Part shown: piece after piece, positions 55,394-64,000 of the stretch | Layout of the letters: each line of letters starts with the position of its first letter | How positions within the stretch are numbered: the first letter of the stretch is position 1 | DNA from: Vallitalea maricola | Lineage (GTDB): Bacteria; Bacillota; Clostridia; Lachnospirales; Vallitaleaceae | Direction of reading: 5' to 3' | Assembly (NCBI RefSeq): GCF_036985595.1 | Contig: NZ_BTPU01000055.1 | Span: 1-64,000 of the forward strand | DNA: 64,000 nucleotides | Notes under the pieces: generated by a model | What the model was told of the DNA's origin: nothing | Database searches by the model: none | The model's input: the letters and a program-made list of their open reading frames with translations, nothing else | Translations under genes and position numbers: made by a program

Positions 55394-56068
55394 TTAGTTT
55401 CCTCTATAAATACTATAATAAGAATCTATCATGCCTTTCATCTTATCATCAATCAATACTTTACCATTAATCTCTTTATTATATAAATGCTCTACAACCT
55501 CATCCATAGTTACTATAGCGCAAGTTTTCATGTTAAACTTCTTAGATAATTCATTAAGAGCACTTTCATCTCCCTGCCCTTTTTCCATTCTATCTACAGA
55601 TATGATCAATCCTTTTACATCCACATCACCATTAGCTTTAATTATTGGCATAGTCTCATAGATTGATGTCCCGGCAGTTGTAACATCCTCAATAATGATA
55701 ACCTTATCACCATCTTGTAATTTACTTCCAAGCAAAATTCCTTTATCACCATGATCTTTTATTTCTTTTCTATTAGAGCAGTAAGCCACTTCTTTATCAT
55801 AATTATTGCTCAGTGCCACTGCTGTAGTTACACTAAGAGGTATTCCCTTATAAGCTGGTCCAAACAACACATCAAAATCAGCATCAAAATTATCCATAAT
55901 AGCCTTAGCATAAAACTCACTAAGTCTACTTAACTGACTCCCAGTTCTATAATTCCCCGTATTCACAAAAAATGGAGTCTTTCTCCCACTCTTAGTAATA
56001 AAATCACCAAAAGTCAATACTCCACACTCAACCATAAACTCAATAAAATCTCTTTTATACTGTTCCAT
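55394..56068 (-). CDS. pyrE: Orotate phosphoribosyltransferase
   Basis: 224 residues. VIIIEDVTTAGTSIYETMPI is the PRPP-binding motif and FGPAYKGIPLSVTTAVAL the orotate-site region. It converts orotate and PRPP to OMP in de novo pyrimidine synthesis. It is the last pyr gene in this window, 389 bases after pyrD with two long hairpin repeats between, so its mRNA may be separated from the upstream operon. Confidence 0.95.
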   Translation of the reverse strand: MEQYKRDFIEFMVECGVLTFGDFITKSGRKTPFFVNTGNYRTGSQLSRLSEFYAKAIMDNFDADFDVLFGPAYKGIPLSVTTAVALSNNYDKEVAYCSNRKEIKDHGDKGILLGSKLQDGDKVIIIEDVTTAGTSIYETMPIIKANGDVDVKGLIISVDRMEKGQGDESALNELSKKFNMKTCAIVTMDEVVEHLYNKEINGKVLIDDKMKGMIDSYYSIYRGN

Positions 56069-56141
56069 ACTATAAATTCCTCCTAATTCGTATTTCTGTA
56101 TTTTAAATTAACTATTATGTGTTTTAACTAACAGTCGTTCC

Positions 56142-56240
56142 GATAGTATAGGGGAATATTCCGTCAGCCCTTAAACGTCCATGTTTAAAGGGCTGAGTTC
56201 GCCATCCGTGGCTCACTGCTCCATATTCCCCTATACTATC
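56142..56240. repeat. Covarying-arm hairpin repeat, type II copy (reverse orientation)
   Basis: Arms GATAGTATAGGGGAATAT (56142-56159) and its exact complement (56223-56240). Inside is a second hairpin, CAGCCCTTAAAC/GTTTAAAGGGCTG (56165-56195). On the minus strand the text after the arm is GGAGCAGTGAGCCACGGATG, matching the copy at 56352 (GGAGTAGCGAGCCATGGACG). Confidence 0.85.
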
Positions 56241-56351
56241 TCCACTCGATATTTTAATCATACCTTGAGTACATATAATTTCCCCGCTTAACAAAACTTA
56301 CTATACATCACTCTCTTAGTCTTCCCACCAAACTTAATCAATCACGACCGA

Positions 56352-56452
56352 GGGGAGTAAAGGGGTATGTGGAGTAGCGAGCCATGGACGGCGAGCCCGG
56401 CAATTTATACAGGACGTATAACCTGCCGGCGTAACATACCCCTTTACTCCCC
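56352..56452. repeat. Covarying-arm hairpin repeat, type II copy (forward orientation)
   Basis: Arms GGGGAGTAAAGGGGTATGT (56352-56370) and its exact complement (56434-56452); the inner hairpin is CCGGCAATTTATAC with GTATAACCTGCCGG (two mismatches). ACGACCGA precedes the left arm, as at the 58.2-kb copy. The pyrD stop codon (56458-56460) lies 5 bases beyond the right arm. Confidence 0.88.
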
Positions 56453-56457
56453 GACCG

Positions 56458-57360
56458 TTACCTAACACTACCAATCAATTCCCCAACATCCTTAACTCCC
56501 ATACTCTCCATATATCTCTCAATTCCTTCAATAACTTCAACCGTTGCCCTAGGATTCATAAAATTAGCGGTCCCTACAGCAACTCCCGTAGCTCCAGCCA
56601 ACATGAACTCAATAGCATCTTCCCCATTACATATACCTCCAAGACCTATAATAGGCAATTTGATACTGTTATATACCTGATTCACCATTCTTACTGCAAC
56701 AGGTTTTATAGCAGGTCCCGAGAATCCTCCAACTCTATTAGCAAGTACAGGTTTCTTCTTATAAATATCTATCTTCATACCTAGCAAAGTATTAATTAAT
56801 GAAACACAGTCCGCTCCGCCTGCTTCTACTGCCCTAGCTATTTCTGTAATATCTGTTACATTAGGACTCAACTTCACTATCAATGGTTGTTTGGCATGTT
56901 TCTTGACCTGAGATGTAACATACTCAGCCATTTTAGGGTCGGTCCCAAATGCTACACCACCCTCTTTAACATTAGGACAAGATATATTAAGTTCTATCAT
57001 ATCTATATCTGCATCTTGAAGTTTCTTAGCCACTTCTACATACTCATCCACTGTTTTTCCAGCTATATTAACAATAATTTTGGTATCATACTTTCTAAGA
57101 AAAGGAATATCTTCCTCTATAAAAACATCTACACCAGGATTTTGCAAACCAACTGCATTAAGCATTCCACCATAAGTCTCTGCAATTCTTGGCACTGGAT
57201 TACCTAACCATTCATTACTTGCAACTCCCTTAACAACTACTCCTCCAAGTCTATTCAGGTCTACAAATTCCGAGTACTCTTTCCCAGACCCAAAAGTTCC
57301 AGAAGCAGTCATCACCGGATTCTTAAAATCAATCCCTGCTATATTTACTGAAGTATTCAT
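56458..57360 (-). CDS. pyrD: Dihydroorotate dehydrogenase, class 1B catalytic subunit
   Basis: 300 residues. NPVMTASGTFGSGKEYSEFV, NISCPNVKEGG (catalytic Cys/Ser region) and IGLGGICNGEDAIEFMLAGA are the FMN-dependent PyrD1B motifs. It oxidises dihydroorotate to orotate and pairs with PyrK, which passes electrons to NAD. The start overlaps the pyrK stop; the AAGGAGG ribosome site lies in the pyrK end. Confidence 0.96.
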   Translation of the reverse strand: MNTSVNIAGIDFKNPVMTASGTFGSGKEYSEFVDLNRLGGVVVKGVASNEWLGNPVPRIAETYGGMLNAVGLQNPGVDVFIEEDIPFLRKYDTKIIVNIAGKTVDEYVEVAKKLQDADIDMIELNISCPNVKEGGVAFGTDPKMAEYVTSQVKKHAKQPLIVKLSPNVTDITEIARAVEAGGADCVSLINTLLGMKIDIYKKKPVLANRVGGFSGPAIKPVAVRMVNQVYNSIKLPIIGLGGICNGEDAIEFMLAGATGVAVGTANFMNPRATVEVIEGIERYMESMGVKDVGELIGSVR

Positions 57361-58136
57361 TAAAATATTACCTCCTTAGCATCAAAAACAGGTCCATCCT
57401 TACAGACTTTCTTATGAACATATCCTAGTTCATTATCTGCTTTAATCTTACATATACATCCTACACAAGCCCCTATACCACAGCCCATTCTTTCTTCTAA
57501 TGATATCTGAGCATCTACTTCTAATCTCTCAGCCATATCTTTGACAGCGGCCAACATAGGTTTTGGTCCACAAGAGTATATCATACTCCCCTTTACTCCT
57601 ACTTTTTCCATTAGCTCAACTACATTTCCTTTTTCTCCAACTGAACCATCATCAGTCGCAATATGAACTTCCCCATACTTCTCGAACTCCTTAGTCAAAA
57701 ACGACCCACTTCTGAATCCAAGAAAAACTTTTTTCTTACCAGGCAGATTCTTCACAAGCTCAAGAAGAGGTGGTGCACCAACCCCACCACCAACAATAAT
57801 ACTCTCATCACATTTTGTTATCTTGAACCCATTACCTAATGGACCTAACACTTCAATTTTATCTCCTGAAATCAGGTCCGAGAATTCCTTAGTTCCCATA
57901 CCAACAATCATATAAACAATAGTAACTAATCCTTTATCTCTATTCACTTCACATATACTTATAGGTCTAGGCAATATCCTGCTTTCTGCCTTACAATAAA
58001 CATTAATAAATTGTCCTGCCTTAGCATTAACAGCAATCTCTTCCTGTCTAATAACCATCCTATATACATTATCAGCTATTTCTACATTAGATATTATCTC
58101 TGCCTCTTGCTTATCTCTAAAATTATCTTGACACAT
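57360..58136 (-). CDS. pyrK: Dihydroorotate dehydrogenase electron transfer subunit
   Basis: 258 residues from ATG 58136, which has AAAGGAGATATT just upstream; the frame opens earlier at 58175 but without a ribosome site. RILPRPISICEV (FAD), VGGGVGAPPLLELVKNL (NAD) and the 2Fe-2S cysteines in RMGCGIGACVGCICK and KVCKDGPVF are clear. It completes the class 1B enzyme with PyrD. Confidence 0.95.
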   Translation of the reverse strand: MCQDNFRDKQEAEIISNVEIADNVYRMVIRQEEIAVNAKAGQFINVYCKAESRILPRPISICEVNRDKGLVTIVYMIVGMGTKEFSDLISGDKIEVLGPLGNGFKITKCDESIIVGGGVGAPPLLELVKNLPGKKKVFLGFRSGSFLTKEFEKYGEVHIATDDGSVGEKGNVVELMEKVGVKGSMIYSCGPKPMLAAVKDMAERLEVDAQISLEERMGCGIGACVGCICKIKADNELGYVHKKVCKDGPVFDAKEVIF

Positions 58137-58219
58137 AATATCTCCTTTCCAGATGTTATTAATTTCTATAAACACAACTTACTTTAAATCAATTACCGGT
58201 TTTTGTCTTTAACGACCGA

Positions 58220-58291
58220 AGGGTAAAGTATTAGAATCACGCAGACCGATCGCTTCTCAGAGTAAGGCAAGTGATTCTAATACTTTACCCT
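58220..58291. repeat. Covarying-arm hairpin repeat, type I copy overlapping the carB 3' end
   Basis: Arms AGGGTAAAGTATTAGAATCA+C (58220-58240) and the exact 21-base complement (58271-58291). The loop starts GCAGACCG and ends AGTAAGGCAA, like the 23.9-kb copy. The last codons of carB (R-V-K-Y-stop) lie inside the right arm. ACGACCGAA precedes the left arm. Confidence 0.9.
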
Positions 58292-61200
58292 GACCCCTAA
58301 ATTGTACACATCTGTATCTTCATGTTTCAAATCTGTACACAAGATATCTAACAACCCTCTAGCTGTATCAAGCGAAGTCAAGACTGGTACCGAAGCTTCT
58401 ATTGCAGCTCTCCTAATTCTAAATCCGTCTCTTGTTGAATCATTTGCTTTAGTAGGTGTATTTATTACTAAGTCTAACATACCACTTCTAATTAAGTCTA
58501 GAATATTTGGTACCCCTTCACTGATTTTCTTTACAATACTTACATCTATATCATGTTCTTTTAGAATTTTGGCAGTACCCTCTGTTGCAAGGAATCTATA
58601 TCCCTTATCAGCAAATCCTTTTGCTATAGGTATGAATTCTTCCTGGTCATAAGGTTTTATAGTAGCCAGGATTGTTCCACCTTCTTTTGGCATATTCATA
58701 CCAGAAGCTATGAATCCCTTGAACAATGCTTCTTCAAAAGTCTTTCCAACTCCTAGAACCTCTCCTGTTGACCTCATCTCTGGTCCTAAGCTGACTTCTA
58801 CATCAGGCAGTTTTTGAGTAGAGAATACTGGCACTTTAATGGCTATTGTATCAGCTTCTTTATATAATCCTGTGCCAAATCCTAACTCACTTAGTTTACT
58901 TCCTAACATTACTTTCGTAGCTAAGTCAATCATTGGAACTCCTGTTACTTTACTTATATATGGAACTGTTCTAGAAGACCTAGGATTTACTTCTATGATA
59001 TATAATTCATCCTTATATTCAATGTATTGAATGTTAATCATACCAACTACTTTCAGCGCTTTCGCTATCTGTCTAGTATGATGAAGAATCTTATCTTTTA
59101 TTTCCTGCTCAATATTCTTGGATGGATATATTGATATACTATCTCCTGAATGAACTCCCGCTCTTTCAAGATGTTCCATGATTCCAGGGATTAAGATATC
59201 TTCTCCATCACATATTGCATCTACTTCAATCTCTCTACCTATCAAGTATCTATCAATCAATACTGGGTTCTTGCTGTCTCTTTCAAAGGCTTGTACTAGG
59301 TATCTTTCCAATTCCACCTTATCGTAAGTAATCTCCATACCTTGTCCTCCAAGTACATAGGACGGTCTTACAAGTACTGGATATCCTAATATTTCTGCTT
59401 CTTCTAAGCCTTCCTGTAGATTCCATACCGCTTTACCTTTAGGTCTTTCTATTCCAAGAGACTCCATTAATTCATCAAATTTTTCTCTATCTTCTGCTTC
59501 ATCTATTTGCTTAGGCTTAGTTCCCAACACATTTACATTCATTTCATCTAGGAATCCGGCTAACTTAATGGCTGTTTGTCCTCCGAATTGAAGTATGACC
59601 CCATCTGGATTTTCCTTTTCAATGATATTCAGTACATCTTCTTCTGTAAGTGGTTCAAAATACAGTTTATCAGCTGTATCAAAATCTGTACTAACCGTTT
59701 CTGGATTGTTATTTGCTATTATTGTTTCTATCCCTGCTTTTTTCAGTGCTAATATACTGTGTACACTACAATAATCAAATTCTATTCCCTGTCCTATTCT
59801 AATAGGTCCAGAGCCTATAACCATAACTTTTTTGTTATCAGAAACTTCAACCTCATCGTATTCATCATATGTTGAGTAATAATATGGTGATAGAGCTTCA
59901 AATTCTCCACCACATGTATCAACCATCTTAAATACTGCTTTTATATGGTAGGCTTTTCTAAGATTGTATACTTCTACTGGCTTACATTTCACGAAATCCG
60001 CTATAGCTTTATCAGAGAATCCTTTTTTCTTTAGATATAACATCCATTCCCTATCCACATCATCTATTGTCTTAGTTCTTAGTTTCTCTTCTTCATTAAC
60101 GATTCCTTTTATTTTATTTACAAAGAACTCATCTATTCCAGTTATCCTACATACTTTATCTATTCTATAATTTCTTCTTAGAAGCTCTGCTAAGTCAAAT
60201 AATCTTTCATCATCAGGTATCTGAACTCTTCTTTTTAGCTCTTCCAGACTTCTTGTAGCGGCTTTTTTATGATATAGTGAGTATTCTCCTATCTCAAGGG
60301 ATCGAATTGCCTTTAATAGTGCTGATTCAAAGTTATTTCCTATAGCCATAACTTCTCCAGTCGCCATCATCTTAGTTCCTAATGTCTTTTTAGCTCTTCT
60401 GAATTTGTCAAAAGGCCATTTTGGTATTTTTATAACACAATAATCAAGTGTTGGTTCAAAACATGCTTTTGTCTTCTTAGTTACTGCATTACTGATTTCA
60501 TCTAGTCCATAGCCTAATGCTATCTTGGTACTTACTTTGGCTATTGGATAACCTGTCGCTTTTGATGCTAGAGCTGAAGAACGGCTAACTCTTGGATTAA
60601 TCTCGATTACTGCATATTCATAGCTGTCTGGATGAAGTGCTAACTGGACATTACATCCTCCTTCAATCCCTATGGCATTTATTATGTCTATAGATGCTTT
60701 TCTTAACATTTGATATTCTACATCTGATAAAGTCTGTGATGGTGCTACAACAATACTATCACCTGTATGTACTCCAACAGGGTCAATATTTTCCATATTA
60801 CATACAGTTATGCAGTTACCAAAAGAGTCTCTCATAACTTCATACTCTATTTCTTTCCAACCTTTTATTGATTTTTCTAATAGAACTTGACCAACTCTAC
60901 TTAATTGTAGACCTTTAGCTAATATTTGTTTTAATTCTTCTCTGTCTTCGGCAATTCCACCACCACTTCCACCAAGTGTATAAGCTGGTCTTACTACAAC
61001 AGGGTAACCAATCTTAGCGGCAAAATCTACACCTTCTTCCATACTGGTTACAATCTTACTCTCTATAACAGGCTGGTCAATTCTCTCCATCAATTTCTTA
61101 AAATCTTCCCTGTCTTCTCCTTCTTTTATTGCCTCGATGGATGTTCCTATAACTCGAACATTGTACTTATCCAATATTCCACTATCATAGAGCTCAACAG

Positions 61201-61495
61201 CTATATTAAGTCCTGTTTGTCCACCCATACCAGCAATCAAACTATCAGGTCTTTCAATATCAATTACTTTTTCTAGATACTCTATAGTAAGTGGTTCTAT
61301 ATATACTTTATCAGCTACTTCTTTATCTGTCATGATTGTAGCTGGATTACTGTTAACTAATATAGTTTCGATTCCTTCTTCTCTCAGTGCTTGACAAGCT
61401 TGTGTCCCTGAATAATCAAACTCTGCAGCCTGTCCAATAACTATAGGTCCTGAACCTATTACCAATACTTTTTTTATGCTCATATCTTTAGGCAT
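58277..61495 (-). CDS. carB: Carbamoyl-phosphate synthase large subunit
   Basis: 1072 residues, full length: two ATP-grasp halves (GSGPIVIGQAAEFDYSGTQA and GSGPIRIGQGIEFDYCSVHS), an oligomerisation domain and a C-terminal MGS-like allosteric domain (GYRFLATEGTAKILKEHDI). It makes carbamoyl phosphate from glutamine-derived ammonia, bicarbonate and two ATP. The start overlaps the carA stop. The final residues VRVKY and the stop are encoded within a hairpin repeat, so the natural C-terminus was probably altered by it. Confidence 0.97.
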   Translation of the reverse strand: MPKDMSIKKVLVIGSGPIVIGQAAEFDYSGTQACQALREEGIETILVNSNPATIMTDKEVADKVYIEPLTIEYLEKVIDIERPDSLIAGMGGQTGLNIAVELYDSGILDKYNVRVIGTSIEAIKEGEDREDFKKLMERIDQPVIESKIVTSMEEGVDFAAKIGYPVVVRPAYTLGGSGGGIAEDREELKQILAKGLQLSRVGQVLLEKSIKGWKEIEYEVMRDSFGNCITVCNMENIDPVGVHTGDSIVVAPSQTLSDVEYQMLRKASIDIINAIGIEGGCNVQLALHPDSYEYAVIEINPRVSRSSALASKATGYPIAKVSTKIALGYGLDEISNAVTKKTKACFEPTLDYCVIKIPKWPFDKFRRAKKTLGTKMMATGEVMAIGNNFESALLKAIRSLEIGEYSLYHKKAATRSLEELKRRVQIPDDERLFDLAELLRRNYRIDKVCRITGIDEFFVNKIKGIVNEEEKLRTKTIDDVDREWMLYLKKKGFSDKAIADFVKCKPVEVYNLRKAYHIKAVFKMVDTCGGEFEALSPYYYSTYDEYDEVEVSDNKKVMVIGSGPIRIGQGIEFDYCSVHSILALKKAGIETIIANNNPETVSTDFDTADKLYFEPLTEEDVLNIIEKENPDGVILQFGGQTAIKLAGFLDEMNVNVLGTKPKQIDEAEDREKFDELMESLGIERPKGKAVWNLQEGLEEAEILGYPVLVRPSYVLGGQGMEITYDKVELERYLVQAFERDSKNPVLIDRYLIGREIEVDAICDGEDILIPGIMEHLERAGVHSGDSISIYPSKNIEQEIKDKILHHTRQIAKALKVVGMINIQYIEYKDELYIIEVNPRSSRTVPYISKVTGVPMIDLATKVMLGSKLSELGFGTGLYKEADTIAIKVPVFSTQKLPDVEVSLGPEMRSTGEVLGVGKTFEEALFKGFIASGMNMPKEGGTILATIKPYDQEEFIPIAKGFADKGYRFLATEGTAKILKEHDIDVSIVKKISEGVPNILDLIRSGMLDLVINTPTKANDSTRDGFRIRRAAIEASVPVLTSLDTARGLLDILCTDLKHEDTDVYNLGVRVKY

Positions 61496-62567
61496 CTAAT
61501 TTACCTCCTTGGTCATTCATTGTGTCAATAAATTCATCAAATATCCCATCTGTATCATATGGTCCTGGACAAGCTTCCGGATGAAACTGTATACTATAAA
61601 TCTTATACTTATTATGCCTCATACCTTCAATAGTATTATCATTCATATTTATATGGGTCACACTAACATCCTTTGGCAAACCCTCATCAGTAACCACATA
61701 ACCATGATTCTGGGATGTTATCATGATTTTACCAGTTTTCATGTCCTTCACTGGATGATTAGCACCTCTATGTCCAAATTTCAACTTCTCAGTATTACCA
61801 CCAAGAGCTAACGCTAAAAGTTGATGTCCCAAGCATATACCAGTTATAGGCTTTTTCCCAACAATCTTTTTAATCTCCTCAATAGACCCAGGTATATCCT
61901 TTGGATCTCCAGGTCCATTACTAAGGAATACTCCATCAGGCTCTACCGCCAACACATCCTCTGCTTTCGCATCAGCTGGAAAAATAGTCAATTTACATCC
62001 TCTACTCTTAAACGAATCAATAATATTCTGCTTAATCCCAAAATCCATCATGGCAATATGCAAACCATCACCATCTTCAACTTGTACTTCCTTAGTAGTA
62101 ACTTCTTTCACAGCACTATTATTATTAAATCCATCCAACTGTAATTTTATCTGACTATCAGTTAAATCCCTTAATGTGATAATCCCTTTCATGGTACCAT
62201 AGTTTCTAATTATCTTAGTCAATGCCCTAGTATCTATACCTTCCAAACCTAATATCCTATTCTCCTTCAAATAAGTATCAAGCTCAAACTCACATCTCCA
62301 ATTACTAGGGTCATCACATTTCTCCCTAACAATGAATCCTCTAACCTTAGCTCCCTTAGACTGCATATCATCCAAATTGATACCATAATTACCAATCAAA
62401 GGATACGTCATAGTAACAATCTGTCCATAATAGGACGGATCAGTCAACACTTCCTGATATCCTGTCATTCCAGTATTAAAAACAACCTCTCCAACTGTCT
62501 CCTTAAGATACCCAAAAGCTCTCCCATGAAAAACAGTCCCATTCTCAAGAATCAATCTAGCTCTCAT
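61488..62567 (-). CDS. carA: Carbamoyl-phosphate synthase small subunit
   Basis: 359 residues from ATG 62567, preceded by GAAGGAG; a longer frame from 62606 lacks a ribosome site. The N-terminal domain RARLILENGTVFHGRAFG and the class I glutaminase triad (PITGICLGHQLLALALG with nucleophile Cys, and QFHPEACPGP) are complete. It supplies ammonia to CarB. Confidence 0.96.
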   Translation of the reverse strand: MRARLILENGTVFHGRAFGYLKETVGEVVFNTGMTGYQEVLTDPSYYGQIVTMTYPLIGNYGINLDDMQSKGAKVRGFIVREKCDDPSNWRCEFELDTYLKENRILGLEGIDTRALTKIIRNYGTMKGIITLRDLTDSQIKLQLDGFNNNSAVKEVTTKEVQVEDGDGLHIAMMDFGIKQNIIDSFKSRGCKLTIFPADAKAEDVLAVEPDGVFLSNGPGDPKDIPGSIEEIKKIVGKKPITGICLGHQLLALALGGNTEKLKFGHRGANHPVKDMKTGKIMITSQNHGYVVTDEGLPKDVSVTHINMNDNTIEGMRHNKYKIYSIQFHPEACPGPYDTDGIFDEFIDTMNDQGGKLDA

Positions 62568-62670
62568 ATAGTAAACTCCTTCTAAGTCATCAATTATCAT
62601 TACCACAAACTTTATCTTTTAATCAGTTAATTTCATCATTCTAATTATCGTACGTTAATCCACCCTGCAC

Positions 62671-62710
62671 CACCGAAGGTAGAAAAGGGGTATGTGAAGC
62701 AGCGAGCTAC
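62671..62710. repeat. Half copy of the type II hairpin repeat at the pyrF 3' end
   Basis: CACCGAAGGTAGAAAAGGGG and the following TATGTGAAGCAGCGAGCT match about 33 of 40 positions of the 56346-56386 copy (left arm and loop start). It stops abruptly at the pyrF coding region, and the pyrF stop codon (TAG at 62709-62707) is formed by element sequence. No matching right arm is present. Confidence 0.7.
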
Positions 62711-63630
62711 CTCACCCTATTCAAATCATCCCTCATACTAATCACAGCTTCTCTAGCTGCCTTACCAAATTCCTCATCCTTGAACTTATTCCTATAAGCT
62801 TCCTTAGTATAAGCCGCAATAATTCCTCTAGAAGAATTAACTATTGCTCCCAATCCATCTTTATTAAAACATCCAGCCAAATCTTCTGCTGTAGCCCCTT
62901 GTGCACCATAACCAGGCACCAAGAAGAAAGTCTTAGGCATAATTTTTCTAAGCTCAGTACTCTGCTTTGGATAAGTTGCTCCAACAACTGCTCCAACTCT
63001 GCTATAACCAAGCTCACCCATTGATTTCTCTCCCCAACCAGCTACAAGCTTTCCTACTCTGTCATATATCTTTTCACCTTCTACAACAAGGTCCTGTATC
63101 TCTCCACTATTTGGATTAGATGTCTTTACTAGCACAAACAATCCTTTATCATACTCATTACAATTCCCTATATAAGGCTCTATGGAATCATATCCTAGAT
63201 AAGGGTTTAGAGTTATAAAATCCTCTTTATATACTTCAAATGATTCTTCCTCAACTTCTACTCTACCAATATGTCCATTGGAATATGCTAAAGCTGTTGA
63301 AGCTATGTCACTTCTTTTGATATCTCCTATTACTATAAGACCTTTTTCTTTTGCATAATCTATTGTATCTATATAAGCTTTCAGCCCATCAACACCAAAT
63401 TGCTCATACATGGCAACCTGTGGTTTCACAGCAGGTATTAGGTCATATACATTATCTATTATTTCTTTGTTAAAATTATAAAATGCATCAGCTGCTCCCT
63501 TAAGAGTCTTTCCATATTTCTCATATGAACTTTCTTTTATATATTCTGGTACAAAATTCAACCTAGGGTCTAATCCTACAACAGTTGCATTATCCATCTC
63601 TTTAATCTTTCTTATTAATTGATCTACCAT
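62707..63630 (-). CDS. pyrF: Orotidine-5'-phosphate decarboxylase (type 2)
   Basis: 307 residues of the longer PyrF subfamily. TVVGLDPRLNFVPEY, GLIVIGDIKRSDIASTA (catalytic DxKxxD) and FLVPGYGAQGATAEDL are diagnostic. It converts OMP to UMP. It has a GGAGGA ribosome site and follows pyrC by 24 bases. The last codons NRVR-stop run into a truncated hairpin repeat. Confidence 0.96.
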   Translation of the reverse strand: MVDQLIRKIKEMDNATVVGLDPRLNFVPEYIKESSYEKYGKTLKGAADAFYNFNKEIIDNVYDLIPAVKPQVAMYEQFGVDGLKAYIDTIDYAKEKGLIVIGDIKRSDIASTALAYSNGHIGRVEVEEESFEVYKEDFITLNPYLGYDSIEPYIGNCNEYDKGLFVLVKTSNPNSGEIQDLVVEGEKIYDRVGKLVAGWGEKSMGELGYSRVGAVVGATYPKQSTELRKIMPKTFFLVPGYGAQGATAEDLAGCFNKDGLGAIVNSSRGIIAAYTKEAYRNKFKDEEFGKAAREAVISMRDDLNRVR

Positions 63631-63654
63631 TTTTATCTTCCTCCTTATAAATCT

Positions 63655-64000
63655 TTATTTGAAAACTATTTTTCCATTTACAATTGTATATTTAACCTTT
63701 CCTATTACATTTTTTCCATGGAAAGGACTATTTTTACTTTTTGAATGAAATTTATTCACATCTATTTTATATTCTTCTGTTGGATTAATAATTGTTATAT
63801 CAGCGATTTTTCCAATCTCCAGTATCCCTTTATCAATTCCTAACATCTTAGCTGGGTTATAACTCATTTTACTGATAAGTTGAAGGGGTGTTAATATCTC
63901 TGTTTCAACTAATTCAGTAATTCCTAATGCTACAGCTGTTTCAAGTCCAACTATACCATTTGGTGCTTTTTCATATCCACAATTTTTTTCATCAATATGA
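63655..64000 (-). CDS. pyrC: Dihydroorotase, C-terminal part (cut by window edge)
   Basis: The frame stays open from the stop at 63655 to the window edge, giving ~114 residues. Near the edge HIDEKNCGYEKAPNGIVGLE is the dihydroorotase region after the metal site, followed by LLQLISKMSYNPAKMLGI-like text, and the end (FHGKNVIGKVKYTIVNGKIV) is the typical amidohydrolase C-terminus. It cyclises carbamoyl aspartate. The catalytic zinc ligands lie outside the window. Confidence 0.93.
   Translation of the reverse strand, partial: HIDEKNCGYEKAPNGIVGLETAVALGITELVETEILTPLQLISKMSYNPAKMLGIDKGILEIGKIADITIINPTEEYKIDVNKFHSKSKNSPFHGKNVIGKVKYTIVNGKIVFK

Overview
The window is about 64 kb of AT-rich chromosome from an endospore-forming, anaerobic member of the Clostridia. 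The evidence is a full spoIIA operon (spoIIAA, spoIIAB, sigF), a five-gene spoVA operon, yunB, a SleC-type cortex-lytic enzyme, duplicated ger germinant-receptor genes, a T-box valS leader, DapL-type lysine synthesis and a corrinoid methyltransferase set. Gene content resembles Lachnospirales-type organisms such as Vallitalea; that placement is an inference and was not searched.

Layout. 1-4.8 kb (+): tail of an upstream gene, an MtaA-like corrinoid methyltransferase with a fused thioredoxin-like domain, a long RACo-type corrinoid reactivator and a CobW-like GTPase. 5.0-7.1 kb (-): dapF-dapL. 7.4-7.9 kb: peroxiredoxin. 8.0-15.4 kb: yunB, then two paralogous class A penicillin-binding proteins flanking a small secreted protein. 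15.5-20.6 kb (-): spoIIAA-spoIIAB-sigF from a readable sigma-H promoter, a terminator, then a 47-aa membrane peptide gene and spoVAA-AB-AC-AD-AE. 20.9-28.3 kb: a zinc-ribbon/TPR membrane protein, a 48-aa gene, folC, a two-gene HTH/membrane-protein cassette, valS, a 72-aa membrane protein and a valine T-box with specifier GUA. 28.5-36 kb: an unknown coiled-coil membrane protein and a tandemly duplicated gerC-gerB-gerA set whose second gerA is reduced to a 28-codon remnant. 36.2-43.4 kb: a HisC/CobD-like aminotransferase, deoC, a candidate structured ncRNA, sleC with a small overlapping gene, and a large secreted beta-helix/carbohydrate-binding protein.

43.6-55.3 kb is the most unusual region: a ten-gene minus-strand operon that looks like a RiPP (ribosomally made, modified peptide) pathway. 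Two tandem, nearly identical 39/40-residue precursors with acidic leaders end in short Cys-x-His-Val-His tails. They are followed by a SPASM radical SAM enzyme, a class V aminotransferase/cysteine-desulfurase-like protein, an MFS exporter, M29, M16 and M3 peptidases, a winged-helix protein and a B12-binding radical SAM enzyme. A divergent XRE-TPR regulator of the Rgg/RRNPP type sits upstream. I do not recognise the product class.

55.4-64 kb (-): the pyrimidine operon pyrC(partial)-pyrF-carA-carB-pyrK-pyrD-pyrE. Several gene junctions carry long hairpin repeats whose loops are conserved and whose arms vary but stay paired. One copy supplies the end of carB and a half copy supplies the pyrF stop. 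A second hairpin family (GGGCTGTC ends) occurs three times, each time between convergent genes.
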